This document shows positions 55,212 through 64,000 of a stretch of 64,000 nucleotides of DNA, piece by piece. The stretch is taken from assembly GCA_030427245.1 (NCBI GenBank), contig JAUHXA010000010.1, forward strand, positions 1 to 64,000, in the 5' to 3' direction. The translations under genes were made by a program, and so were the position numbers. Under the pieces are notes generated by a model that did not search any database, was not told the origin of the DNA, and worked only from the letters and a program-made list of their open reading frames with translations. Source of the DNA: Bacteroidia bacterium. GTDB taxonomy: Bacteria > Bacteroidota > Bacteroidia > Chitinophagales > UBA2359. Positions within the stretch are counted from its first letter, which is position 1; each line of letters begins with the position of its first letter.

Positions 55212-55976
55212 AACGGTAGGATTTTGATTGTTAATAAAAAAAGTTCTTCTAAAGAAAAACTCCAAAAACGACTTAAAAATTCTCATTAATAGTTTTTCTT
55301 TTGCTAAAATGTCAAAAAATGCTTATTTTACTGATTGCTATGAAGTGAAAATAAAAATCTGCCCTAAGCGGTAACTTTCTTGGAAAAGAACGCATTAATA
55401 GATAAAACAAACCTTTTCTAATTACTATGACAAAACAAACTTCAATGCATTGTTTGTAAACATCTTATATCCATTGAAGTGTTTTTAGACTGCAATATTT
55501 TTAAAATCTTTGGTTTGACTAAATATCTAAAATGTGGTAATTTCGTTGATATAATATGGATGTTCTTTGAAGATGATACAACCTCTACACTACTAAAAAA
55601 TAGCAATTATTGAAAAGTATTTTTTATTCAAAAAAATGTATTTCAACAATAAAAAAAGAGGTTTTAATGGTTTAATAAAAGTAGGAGTTGGCTTTTTTAT
55701 GTGAAGAAATCCAACTATTTCGATGCATAGCAACCACTCCTACTTACTTTTAAATCGTTGAAGATTTCTTTTAGAAACTTATTTTTTAACCTTTTTAAAT
55801 TTTTCTATTCTATTAAGAGTATGGACGAAGGGTTTGCCTTTATTTTTCTGATATAGGCATGTTTACCTTTTCTTTTATTTTGGTACTAATAATTTGTCCG
55901 AAATACCTACTTCAATTCGTCTAATATAGTAGAATTACTTAACAAAGCATTATTCAAACCTCAAAACCTTACAACA
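55212..55976. other. Long intergenic stretch before the exported protease cluster
   Basis: No gene is visible in 765 AT-rich bases between the divergent protease genes. A dyad with arms AAGTAGGAGT (55679-55688) and ACTCCTACTT (55736-55745) is the clearest structure, with a smaller GTTGG/CCAAC pair inside. It lacks a T-run, so it is not an obvious terminator. The region should hold promoters for genes in both directions, but no strong TAnnTTTG match stands out. Confidence 0.5.
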
Positions 55977-56717
55977 ATGAGAGCAATAATTTTTGCACTA
56001 TTCAGCTTATTTTTTGTAGCCACCCTCACTCCCAACACTGCTTATGCCCAAAACAAGAAGGTAGATGAAGCCCTCAATCAATTTTTGGACACTAAATTCA
56101 TGAAAAAATACATTGAAATGCGAAACGAGGCTGAACAGACGGTCTTGAATTTCAAACAACAAGCCAGCCTATATCCCCCTGCTGATGTAAAAACCGTAGA
56201 ACAAGGATACGCACGTACTCAGCGTGAATTTGACAAAATCTTGCTTGATATCAAACAAGATCTTACCGATCGAAAAAAGCGTAAATTCATTGAAGAATTC
56301 CCAGAGATGTATGCCAACAATATGTCTTCGCAACTGGACGATTTGAATGATTTCTACGCTGAAAACTTCCAACAGCCCCTTAGAGATGTTACAGGCGACC
56401 AAATTGACGGTAGCCCTTTATTGCTACTGATTACCGAACTTATTGGAGCTACTTCCGAATTGGTTGGCAAATACGTGGCATTAAAAATACAATCTAAGAA
56501 GTTCACCGATGGTTATCTCCAAGAAAACTTGGTAGAACCTTATGAGTTTAAGGACTGGAATGACATAGGCACAAACACTGACAATGGCGGCTTTGATAAT
56601 GGTGGTTTTGACCAAGGTGGCGGCTTCGACAATGGTGGTTTTGACCAAGGAACAGGAACAGACCAAGGCGGCAATCAAGGCGGTACAGACACCAATACAG
56701 ACGATTGGGATTGGTAA
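55977..56717 (+). CDS. Secreted protein with a Gly/Asp/Asn/Gln-rich tail
   Basis: The 246-residue protein has a signal peptide ending AYAQ (about residue 25), a helical and charged middle (residues 30-190) and a tail of repeated NGGFDNGGFDQGG units ending in DDWDW. The tail is like a calcium-binding or adhesive low-complexity region. I do not recognise the family. It leads the exported protease cluster, but a terminator follows it, so it is probably transcribed on its own. Confidence 0.7.
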   Translation: MRAIIFALFSLFFVATLTPNTAYAQNKKVDEALNQFLDTKFMKKYIEMRNEAEQTVLNFKQQASLYPPADVKTVEQGYARTQREFDKILLDIKQDLTDRKKRKFIEEFPEMYANNMSSQLDDLNDFYAENFQQPLRDVTGDQIDGSPLLLLITELIGATSELVGKYVALKIQSKKFTDGYLQENLVEPYEFKDWNDIGTNTDNGGFDNGGFDQGGGFDNGGFDQGTGTDQGGNQGGTDTNTDDWDW

Positions 56718-56737
56718 GCTAAATCAAAATAAAATCC

Positions 56738-56790
56738 AAAGCTCAACTTAAACCCAACCATTATCTGGTGAGTATCAAGTTGAGCTTTTT
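56738..56790 (+). terminator. Terminator after the Gly-rich secreted protein
   Basis: AAAGCTCAACTT (56738-56749) pairs with AAGTTGAGCTTT (from 56777) across a 27-base loop, followed by T. The stem is perfect for 12 bases. Confidence 0.7.
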
Positions 56791-56819
56791 AAGTAACCCC
56801 CTATTTGAGTTTGCCTAAA

Positions 56820-58562
56820 ATGAAAAAGATGATTCAACGACAAATATTCCGTTTACTATTGATCTTAGGCATTGTTTATTGCAGTAATGCCTTTGCTCAA
56901 GTTGAAGACGATGAAGACTTCAAAGATTTCCCGACGGGCATGATTTTGGATGAAGACGAGGATGAAAAATACGAAGCTCAACCCCGCCGACCACGCTATG
57001 ATTCTGAAAAATTCGGTGAGTTTCCACTCAAAGTGGATTTAAAACCCTATTGTCCTTTGGTTGGAAATCAAGGAGAAATCAATTCATGTGTAGGTTGGGC
57101 AACGGGTTATGGTGCATTAACGATTCAACAAGCCATCGAAAATGGTTGGACGGATAAGAAAATGATTACCAAAAACGCACATTCTGCTTTGTTTATTTAC
57201 AATCAAATAAAAGTCAGTGATTGTGCAAGTGGTTCTCGCATCAGTGATGCCATCGAATTTCTATCAAGCAACGGTGATTGTTATGCACGAGATTTTGATC
57301 GAGATGTGAACAATTGTCAGCGTAGTCCAGAGTTTACTATTCAAGAATATGCTAAAAAGTACAAAGTCTCTGACTATATGACCCTCTTTGAGTCCGATGC
57401 GGATCCTAAATCAAAAATTTATCGGATAAAAGAAAGCTTGGCACAAGGCAAGCCTGTCATTGTTGGTGTAAAAATTCGAAAGAACTTTGCCCGATTGAAG
57501 AAAGGCGATAAGTATTGGTGGCCAGACTTAGGCAACACTACCCCTATGGGCGGTCATGCTATGGTGGTTGTGGGATACAATGATGCTTTTGAAGCTTTTG
57601 AAGTAATGAATAGCTGGGGGAAAGATTGGGCAAGAGATGGTTTTGTAAAAGTGAAGTATGATGCCTTTGCAAATCATTGTAAATATGCTTATCAACTGTT
57701 CTTGAAACCTGCTGCTCAAACAAAAGTGAAAACCTTCAAAGAGAATGTTAAAAAAACTGACCTCAAGGACGAAGATATTCCTGTTCTTGCTCCCGAACCT
57801 CTTACAGAAGATGAAATAGTAAACTATGAGGAAGAAATGACCAAAATAGAAGAAGATATTCTTCCTGAAAATGATTTTGAAGAAGAACCTATGGTCGATG
57901 TTTCTGTGGAGGATATTTTTGAAGAGGAAAACATTGAGGAAGTGGATCCTTTTGAGAATATTGAACCCGAAGCAATTCCTGTGGAACTCTCAGGCAGTTT
58001 CGATTTTCGGTATTTGGCAGGCTTCAATAGGGAAACTCCTATTTTCAACAATGCAGAAGCGTATTTTGATCGCACTCACTATGAGTTGAAAAAACAAGAT
58101 TGGGAAGTTGGTCAATATTTCCAAATTTATGCCAGCAATGAATTGCAGGATATGTATGTCTATATATTTAGCATTGATGCAGACAACGAAGCACATATTC
58201 ATTGGCCCAGACAGGAAAGGTTGAATTCCAAATTTGAAGGAATCAATGAATCTGCTTTGATTACCATAAGTGATGCAGAAATTGTCATTCCTAATAAAAA
58301 CACTGCTTTAGCAATTGTTCGACCAGGTGCGGATCATTTGTGCGTGTTTTTCTCATCTGAGAAAATCAACAATTTGGGTTTCATCATTGAAAACATTAAA
58401 AACTCATCGGGCGATCTTCCTTATCGAATACAATCTGTACTTCGTGATAGGCTGATTCCTCAATCGGATATTAATTTTGCCCCAGATGCTATTCGCTTTG
58501 ATGCCAATTCGATAAGTGGAGGTACAATTGTACCGTTGATTCTTAGAGTATTAGCGGAGTAA
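56820..58562 (+). CDS. Exported C1 (papain) protease with DUF4384-like C-terminal domain
   Basis: The 580-residue protein has a signal peptide ending AFAQ (about residue 27) and an acidic linker. The C1 domain has C90 in GEINSCVGWA, H246 in MGGHAMVVVGY and N264 in VMNSWG, so the triad is complete. A second acidic linker (residues 310-395) leads to a C-terminal domain with QYFQIYASNELQDMYVYIFSIDADNEAHIHWPRQ, then NTALAIVRPGADHLCVFFSS. That pattern resembles DUF4384, which is often found with bacterial caspases. The start is an ATG at 56820, with the TTG at 56805 as a longer option. It is followed by three TPR/caspase genes. Confidence 0.8.
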   Translation: MKKMIQRQIFRLLLILGIVYCSNAFAQVEDDEDFKDFPTGMILDEDEDEKYEAQPRRPRYDSEKFGEFPLKVDLKPYCPLVGNQGEINSCVGWATGYGALTIQQAIENGWTDKKMITKNAHSALFIYNQIKVSDCASGSRISDAIEFLSSNGDCYARDFDRDVNNCQRSPEFTIQEYAKKYKVSDYMTLFESDADPKSKIYRIKESLAQGKPVIVGVKIRKNFARLKKGDKYWWPDLGNTTPMGGHAMVVVGYNDAFEAFEVMNSWGKDWARDGFVKVKYDAFANHCKYAYQLFLKPAAQTKVKTFKENVKKTDLKDEDIPVLAPEPLTEDEIVNYEEEMTKIEEDILPENDFEEEPMVDVSVEDIFEEENIEEVDPFENIEPEAIPVELSGSFDFRYLAGFNRETPIFNNAEAYFDRTHYELKKQDWEVGQYFQIYASNELQDMYVYIFSIDADNEAHIHWPRQERLNSKFEGINESALITISDAEIVIPNKNTALAIVRPGADHLCVFFSSEKINNLGFIIENIKNSSGDLPYRIQSVLRDRLIPQSDINFAPDAIRFDANSISGGTIVPLILRVLAE

Positions 58563-58620
58563 AATTAAATAGCCATAAAATTATATCCTAAAAGATTAAA
58601 ACCAACATAAACCTCCTTCA

Positions 58621-59469
58621 ATGAAAACGTTATTTGTCTCTTTTGTGGTGTTATTCATTGGATTACCTTCCATTAATTTATACGGACAGGATGCCAATGC
58701 TGAAAAACTATATAAAAAAGGCGTAGAAGCTTATGAAAAAGGTGATTATGAACAAGCAATGGCTTACTTTGTAGATGCTATTGAAGCATCAGAGGCTTTT
58801 GTTGAATCTACCTTTAGTTATCTGGGGAAATCCTATTATGCTCTGCAAAAGCAAGATTTGGGCTTATCAGAGGAAGCTGAATTGGAGGAAGAAACAACGC
58901 CAGAAAAAGAAGCGGAAGCTATTTCAGAGAAAACAGATGGAACGCCACCTGAGACTGATATAGAAGAGGATGAGGAAGCGGATGATTCTACTGTATCAAA
59001 CTTAGTCGCTGCTAACTCTGCTTATCAAGGAGGAGTAGCAGCTTATAAACAGTCTGATTTTGTAGGAGCTATTCAGTATTTTACGATTGTGATTGAAGCA
59101 GGAGAAGGGAATATCGAAAATGCCTTCAATTATCGGGGTATGAGTTACCACGCTTTGGAAGATTACAGTGCGGCGATTGCAGACTATGACAGCACTATTG
59201 CATTGGATGCGAAGAGTCATATTGCCCATCACAATCGAGGTATTGCCAAGCAGAATTTAAAGCTTTACAATGAAGCCTTGCTAGATTTCAATAAGACAAT
59301 TCGCATCAAGCCTTCTTATGCAAGGGCTTATGAAAGTAGAGCTGTTTTGTATTACAAAATGAGAGATTTAGAAAAGGCCTTGAAGGATTGTGATAAAATA
59401 TTGCAGATGGATGCAAACAATGCAAATGCACTGCGATTGAAGGAAAAGCTCGAAGAAGAAAGCAAATAA
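58621..59469 (+). CDS. Exported TPR-repeat protein
   Basis: The 282-residue protein has a signal peptide ending YGQ and about five TPR units: EKLYKKGVEAYEKGDYEQAMAYF, SAYQGGVAAYKQSDFVGAIQYF, NYRGMSYHALEDYSAAIADYD, and two more to the end. An acidic low-complexity stretch (residues 85-120) splits the first unit from the rest. TPRs bind partner proteins. It lies 26 bases before the first caspase gene, so co-transcription is likely. Confidence 0.85.
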   Translation: MKTLFVSFVVLFIGLPSINLYGQDANAEKLYKKGVEAYEKGDYEQAMAYFVDAIEASEAFVESTFSYLGKSYYALQKQDLGLSEEAELEEETTPEKEAEAISEKTDGTPPETDIEEDEEADDSTVSNLVAANSAYQGGVAAYKQSDFVGAIQYFTIVIEAGEGNIENAFNYRGMSYHALEDYSAAIADYDSTIALDAKSHIAHHNRGIAKQNLKLYNEALLDFNKTIRIKPSYARAYESRAVLYYKMRDLEKALKDCDKILQMDANNANALRLKEKLEEESK

Positions 59470-59495
59470 ATAATTGTATCAAATTAATAAAGACC

Positions 59496-61382
59496 ATGAG
59501 AAACTTACTCGCCACGCTATTTCTACTATTTTCGCTGACTCTGTTGGTGAATGCCCAAAATTTTTACCAGCAAGGCGCAAGGGCTTACAACAATGAGGAC
59601 TATAAAGATGCCATCGAATTGTTTACCAAGTCAATTGGTTCTGACAAAGAAAGAGGATTCATTGGTTTGGCATACAATTATCGAGGAAAATCTTATCAAA
59701 TATTGGGTAAAAACAATAAGGCCATTGAAGATTACAATAAAGCCATTGAAGAAAACCCCAACAATGCGACTGCCTATTTCCACCGAGCACAATTGCGGGA
59801 CTCTTATGTAAACGACAAAGAAGGCGCATTGGTGGATTATACAATAGCCATAAAACTGGATGCAAAATATGAAGAAGCCTATTTCTCACGTGCTTCATTG
59901 AAGTTTGAGATGGGAAACCTAAAAGGTGCTTTGGCAGACTACAATACCATATTGAAGTACTTCAATCCCAAAGATGAAATTGTAAAGGGCTATGTTCAAC
60001 AGATTGAAAAGAAAACAGGTGCGCTTGCTTCAAACCAAAACAATTCCTCCAGTTCTTCTTCAACCAATACCGATAGGACAAAGACAGAAAGAACTTCTTG
60101 GGTAGATACTGACAAAATTAAAAATAGTATAAATACTACCTCCACCACAAGCAGCCATACCAATACCAATACTAATTCAAGCCAAACCACAAGTACATCT
60201 GAACCAGACATAAAAGAAAATGCCAAGCTAAATGTTTTTTGGCTAAGCCCCAATATTGATGAAGTACCAGAGAAAGGACTCTATGCGGAGGATGAAATGC
60301 TAACCATCAAGCTCAAAACCTATTCTTCTCACCCACTTGCGGGCAATCATTTTACAATATATATCAACGGAGCACCTGCAAAATCTTACAAATTCGATGA
60401 GATGCAATTGTCAGGTGGCCCTCACTATTTTACCTACACCAACACCGTTAAATTGGAGCCCGAAAACAACCGAATAGAGGTAAGAGTAACGAATGGTGCA
60501 GGAACGCAGACTTCAAGAGAACTAAAGGTGATGTACAATCCTCGAAAACCTGATTTGCATGTCCTTTCTATTGGTCCTAAAGCAACCAATCTAAAATATA
60601 CCAAAAAAGATGCAGAGAACTTTGCAGATATGTTTATTGGACAAGCAGGACCAGAAGAAAATAAAATTTTTGCGAATGTGTATGTAAACAAATTAACAGG
60701 CGAAGAGGCAACAACCAATGAAATTAGGGGAATGTTGGAAGAATATTTGTATCACCAAAATGTTCAACCCAAAGATATGATGTTGTTGTTTGTAGCATCA
60801 CATGGATTCATCGACAATGGAGATTTTAGGATTCAAGGAAGCGACTACAATCCAGTTCGTCGTCGTTCTACTTCTGTTTCTTTCAAAGACGATATTACCG
60901 CACATTTGAGCAATATCAACTGCAAAAAACTAGTGTTTATTGATGCTTGTCATAGCGGAGGTGCAAGAGGGGATGTCATGGACATCAATGATGCAATTAA
61001 GCAAGTCAGCCAAAAACAAAACATCAGCTTAACCTTGACTTCAAGCAGCCAAAACCAGCTTTCGTATGAAGATGATCGCTGGAACAATGGCGCATTTACC
61101 AAAGCATTGGTGGATGGAATGCAACGAGGAAAAGCAGACACAAATGGAGATAAGGTAGTAACTGTCAAAGAACTATCCGATTATGTAGCCGCAAGCGTGA
61201 AGGAAATGGTGCACACACTCAAAAACGAACTCCAAGAGCCTGCATTTATCAATGATGGTAGCAAAGGAGTTGCAGACAACTTACCTATTTATGTAATAGG
61301 AAATTTTGCAAAAGTACAAGGAAATCAAGCTACTACAATAAAAGAGGTAGAAATAAAATCGGAAGCTATTAAAAATCATTAA
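59496..61382 (+). CDS. Exported TPR-caspase (peptidase C14), copy 1
   Basis: The 628-residue protein has a signal peptide ending NAQ (about residue 21) and three to four TPRs (residues 22-165, YNRGKSYQILGKNNKAIEDYNKAIE). A Ser/Thr/Asn-rich linker and a beta-sandwich-like domain (residues 240-350, ELKVMYNPRKPDLH at its end) follow, then a caspase domain with H436 in VASHGF and C485 in IDACHSGG. The catalytic pair is intact. As an envelope caspase it may act on cell-wall or surface targets, or in differentiation or death. It has a very similar neighbour 28 bases downstream, so the pair arose by duplication. Confidence 0.88.
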   Translation: MRNLLATLFLLFSLTLLVNAQNFYQQGARAYNNEDYKDAIELFTKSIGSDKERGFIGLAYNYRGKSYQILGKNNKAIEDYNKAIEENPNNATAYFHRAQLRDSYVNDKEGALVDYTIAIKLDAKYEEAYFSRASLKFEMGNLKGALADYNTILKYFNPKDEIVKGYVQQIEKKTGALASNQNNSSSSSSTNTDRTKTERTSWVDTDKIKNSINTTSTTSSHTNTNTNSSQTTSTSEPDIKENAKLNVFWLSPNIDEVPEKGLYAEDEMLTIKLKTYSSHPLAGNHFTIYINGAPAKSYKFDEMQLSGGPHYFTYTNTVKLEPENNRIEVRVTNGAGTQTSRELKVMYNPRKPDLHVLSIGPKATNLKYTKKDAENFADMFIGQAGPEENKIFANVYVNKLTGEEATTNEIRGMLEEYLYHQNVQPKDMMLLFVASHGFIDNGDFRIQGSDYNPVRRRSTSVSFKDDITAHLSNINCKKLVFIDACHSGGARGDVMDINDAIKQVSQKQNISLTLTSSSQNQLSYEDDRWNNGAFTKALVDGMQRGKADTNGDKVVTVKELSDYVAASVKEMVHTLKNELQEPAFINDGSKGVADNLPIYVIGNFAKVQGNQATTIKEVEIKSEAIKNH

Positions 61383-61410
61383 ATCAACCCGAAGATAAAT
61401 TTGATATGTC

Positions 61411-63420
61411 ATGAAGAATTGGATGATAACCATAGCGGTATTACTGACGAGCTTAGCAGCCCATGCCCAAAATACTTATCAAGAGGCAATGGATGCTTAT
61501 GAAAATAAAGAATATCACTTGGCGATTGGTCTATTTACGAAAGTAATTGATGCCAATGAAAAATCAGTTGACTTAGCCCACAATTTTAGAGGAGAAGCCT
61601 ATCAAATCTTAAAGGACAACGACAATGCATTTGAAGATTATAATAAAGCCATCGAACTCAATCCAGAATATGCGATGGCTTATCAAAATAGAGGGACATT
61701 GTATCAGTCTTATTGGTTTAAATATGATAAAGCAATGGACGACTACAATAAAGCCATCAAACTCAATCCAGAATTTGCATTGGCTTACTTCAATCGGGCA
61801 TCTCTGAAATGGTATATGGGAGACCTAAAAGGAGCTTTGGCAGATTACAACAAAATGTTGTCAGACTTCAATGCGGACGACCCAGAAGTAATAGGATATG
61901 TAGCACGTATTCGAACAGAATTGGGTATGGTAGAACCTATGGTCAATAATACCACTTCTAAAGAGCCAAACGAGGAACAGCCCATCGTCAATAATACCAC
62001 TTCAAAAGAACCAACCGATGAACAACCTGTCGTCAATAATACCACTTCAAAAGAGCCAACCGATGAACAACCCGTCGTCAATAATACCACTTCAAAAGAA
62101 CCAACCGATGAACAACCTGTCGTCAATAATACCACTTCAAAAGAGCCAACCGAGGAACAGCCTGTCGTCAATAATACCACTACAAAAGAGCCAACAGAAG
62201 AACAACCTGTCGTCAATAATACCACTACAAAAGAGCCAACAGAAGAACAACCTGTCGTCAATAATACCACTACAAAAGAGCCAACAGAAGAACAACCTGT
62301 CGTCAATAATACCACTACAAAAGAACCAACGGATAACTCCAGTTTGAATATTTATTGGATAAATCCAGATCCTTCCGAATTGCCTGAAGGTACATTGGTT
62401 GTAGAGAACGAACTTCTGACCATTAAGCTAAAAACTAGTTCTACTCAAGAACTTATTGCCGACAATTTTACAGTTTCCATAAATGGCTTACCTGCCAATT
62501 ACCGGTCAGATGCTCCTAAAATAATCGCTCATGCAGGTGTTGTCACCTATACCAATAAAGTCAAACTGGAGCCAGAAACCAATATTATAAAAGTCCGAAT
62601 CAGTAATTCAACAGGCTCAGTATATTCCAATGAACTGAAAGTTATATATTCCCAGCGAAAACCCGATTTACATGTGCTTTCTATTGGCCCAAAAACAATC
62701 AACTTGAAATATACCCAAAAAGATGCTGAAGATTTTGCGGATATATTTAGTGGGCAAGAAGGTGAAGGGAATAATAAAATATTTGCTAATGTATTTCCCA
62801 AAAAATTAACAGGAGAAAAAGCGACCACCAATGAAATTCGAGGAGTAATTGAAGAATATTTGTCTCAACGAGAAGTCAAACCTTCAGATATGGTCGTGTT
62901 GTTTGTCTCTTCTCACGGTTTTATGGAAAAGGATGATTTCAGGATTCACGGAAGCGATTACAACCCACTTCGTCGTCTTTCTACCTCAGTTTCCTTCAAG
63001 GATGATATCACTGCACATTTATCCTCCTTAAATTGCAAAAAAATTGTGTTTATTGATGCCTGTCATAGTGGAGGAGCAAGAGGAGATGTATTGAATATCA
63101 ACGAAGCCATCAAGCAAGTCAGTCAAAAACAAAACATCAGTCTCACCTTTACCTCAAGCAGCCAAAATCAACTTTCGTATGAAGACGAGACTTGGGACAA
63201 TGGAGCCTTTACCAAAGCCTTAATTGACGGGATGAAATATGGAAAAGCGGATGTAAATGAAGATAAAATTGTAACCGTAGAGGAACTGTCCAACTATGTC
63301 ACCACCAGTGTTAGAACGATGGTTCGTGAACTTAAAAATGAACTTCAAGAGCCTTCTTTCATCAATGATGACAACAAAGGCGTTGAACGCAGTTTACCGA
63401 TTTATGTGATTGAAGAATAA
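61411..63420 (+). CDS. Exported TPR-caspase (peptidase C14), copy 2
   Basis: The 669-residue protein has the same design as copy 1: signal peptide ending HAQ, three TPRs, a linker, a beta domain and a caspase with H502 in SSHGF and C551 in IDACHSGG. It differs by a linker of nine 15-residue repeats (VVNNTTSKEPTDEQP and close variants, residues about 177-311). Protein identity in the caspase domain is high between the two copies. No gene lies between this and the end of the cluster; the next gene faces it. Confidence 0.88.
   Translation: MKNWMITIAVLLTSLAAHAQNTYQEAMDAYENKEYHLAIGLFTKVIDANEKSVDLAHNFRGEAYQILKDNDNAFEDYNKAIELNPEYAMAYQNRGTLYQSYWFKYDKAMDDYNKAIKLNPEFALAYFNRASLKWYMGDLKGALADYNKMLSDFNADDPEVIGYVARIRTELGMVEPMVNNTTSKEPNEEQPIVNNTTSKEPTDEQPVVNNTTSKEPTDEQPVVNNTTSKEPTDEQPVVNNTTSKEPTEEQPVVNNTTTKEPTEEQPVVNNTTTKEPTEEQPVVNNTTTKEPTEEQPVVNNTTTKEPTDNSSLNIYWINPDPSELPEGTLVVENELLTIKLKTSSTQELIADNFTVSINGLPANYRSDAPKIIAHAGVVTYTNKVKLEPETNIIKVRISNSTGSVYSNELKVIYSQRKPDLHVLSIGPKTINLKYTQKDAEDFADIFSGQEGEGNNKIFANVFPKKLTGEKATTNEIRGVIEEYLSQREVKPSDMVVLFVSSHGFMEKDDFRIHGSDYNPLRRLSTSVSFKDDITAHLSSLNCKKIVFIDACHSGGARGDVLNINEAIKQVSQKQNISLTFTSSSQNQLSYEDETWDNGAFTKALIDGMKYGKADVNEDKIVTVEELSNYVTTSVRTMVRELKNELQEPSFINDDNKGVERSLPIYVIEE
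61939..62343 (+). repeat. Nine tandem 45-bp repeats in the second TPR-caspase gene
   Basis: The units are exactly 45 bases and encode VNNTT-KEPT-EQP. Units 6-9 carry TTT in place of TTS and are the most alike, so they are the newest. Copy number may vary between strains. Confidence 0.95.
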
Positions 63421-63431
63421 ATAATTGTAAA

Positions 63432-64000
63432 TCAAAATACTTGGACGTGTTTATCCAACGAAATGCCCTCTTCGATTTGAATTCGTTTGCGTAGCCGATA
63501 GCGAGTTTTTTTGACTCCTGCAGTAGATATCCCCAACATATCCGCAATCTCTTTGGTACTTAGATGAAGCTTTAAGAGCAAAAAGAGTCGTTCTTCAGCT
63601 TCGCTAAGAGTAGGATATAAAGAACGCAAACGATGTATGTATCCTGGATAACTTTTTTCAAAATTGGTTTTGAATAACTCCCAATCTGAAGGAGTTAAAA
63701 TGCGTTGGTTATAAAAACTCTCTTCTGAGTCTCTTCCATTGGAGTTAATGTTAAATTCAGCATCTTTTTCAGACGCCTTTATTTGCTGCTCCAATGCTTC
63801 TATATGAGCATTTTTTTTGACTAAAAGCTGGGTAATTGCTCCTAAGTTTTCTTGACTTTGCATCAAGGAGCGTCTTGCAAACTTGGATTGAACACGCCAT
63901 AGACTTATCCCAGCCAAAATCAAAAGCAACATAATGATTAGCAAACCAACACTTCGTTCCAAGGATTGCTGGGTTTGTTGCAGGTCCAACTCATATTTTT
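63432..64000 (-). CDS. LuxR-type helix-turn-helix regulator, partial (5' end outside the window)
   Basis: The frame is open to the window edge, reading into KYELDLQQTQQ before the last in-frame M. It has a membrane segment (VGLLIIMLLLILAGISLW), a coiled-coil stretch and a C-terminal LuxR/GerE helix-turn-helix (YPTLSEAEERLFLLLKLHLSTKEIADMLGISTAGVKKTRYRLRKR; given in part). Full-length relatives usually start with TPRs in the periplasm, which would match the TPR theme next door. It is convergent with the caspase cluster. Confidence 0.8.
   Translation of the reverse strand, partial: KYELDLQQTQQSLERSVGLLIIMLLLILAGISLWRVQSKFARRSLMQSQENLGAITQLLVKKNAHIEALEQQIKASEKDAEFNINSNGRDSEESFYNQRILTPSDWELFKTNFEKSYPGYIHRLRSLYPTLSEAEERLFLLLKLHLSTKEIADMLGISTAGVKKTRYRLRKRIQIEEGISLDKHVQVF

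Noticed and set aside
61845-62315. 156-residue antisense frame (repeated LLTTGCSSVGSFVV)
   Set aside because: It is the complement of the 45-bp repeat array in the TPR-caspase gene; the repeat makes any frame stay open.

Overview
The window is from a Bacteroidota chromosome, most likely a Saprospiria/Cytophagia-type gliding or marine lineage. The evidence is a type IX secretion (type B) C-terminal sorting domain on a 2064-residue subtilase, several -7 promoter boxes of the form TAnnTTTG, hemD next to a DUF4271 gene, an ECF sigma/anti-sigma/DUF4097-like operon, a DUF2807 protein and carotenoid genes. I cannot name the species. I see no tRNA, rRNA, CRISPR array or complete insertion sequence.

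Layout. 1-14.1 kb is an accessory, defence-like island: a DUF4365 (PD-(D/E)XK-type) protein with an unknown partner, a 1889-aa HSP90/sacsin-type ATPase, an AT-rich two-gene unit of a predicted QAK-motif nuclease and a membrane-anchored caspase-like protease, a YoeB-type toxin with its antitoxin, a frameshifted DUF2281 gene, and an AAA-like/PD-(D/E)XK protein. 14.3-24.5 kb is mostly housekeeping: ABC-F ATPase, cyclase-family hydrolase, flavin-binding protein, HD hydrolase, agmatinase/arginase-family enzyme, orphan paaA, Na/Pi cotransporter and a glycosyltransferase, interrupted by a MITE-like element with perfect terminal repeats and a 9-bp target duplication. 24.6-31.8 kb holds the giant secreted subtilase and an outer-membrane beta-barrel protein. 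31.8-40.7 kb is a second accessory patch: PcfJ-like protein, a second copy of the AAA/PD-(D/E)XK gene, a MATE exporter and a membrane-bound NACHT ATPase. 41-49.2 kb carries hemD, DUF4271, a copper-type P-ATPase, a lipoprotein, a Fur regulator, crtI, crtB and an ArsR regulator. 49.2-49.5 kb is gene-free and looks like a structured RNA gene with its own promoter and terminator. 49.6-54.3 kb is an ECF-sigma-linked envelope module. 54.5-64 kb is an exported cysteine-protease cluster: two papain-like proteases, a TPR lipoprotein-like protein and two tandem TPR-caspases, ending in a truncated LuxR-type regulator.

The two most interesting systems are the nuclease-caspase pair at 7.97-11.5 kb, whose architecture fits a cell-suicide or antiviral device, and the exported caspase cluster at 56-63.4 kb, which puts two caspase folds with TPRs in the envelope beside a C1 protease fused to a DUF4384-like domain. 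The island as a whole contains four separate proteins with nuclease-like motifs (DUF4365, QAK protein, two AAA/PD-(D/E)XK copies) and two large ATPases of defence-associated families (HSP90-like and NACHT). Function is inferred throughout from motifs and gene context; no homology search was run.
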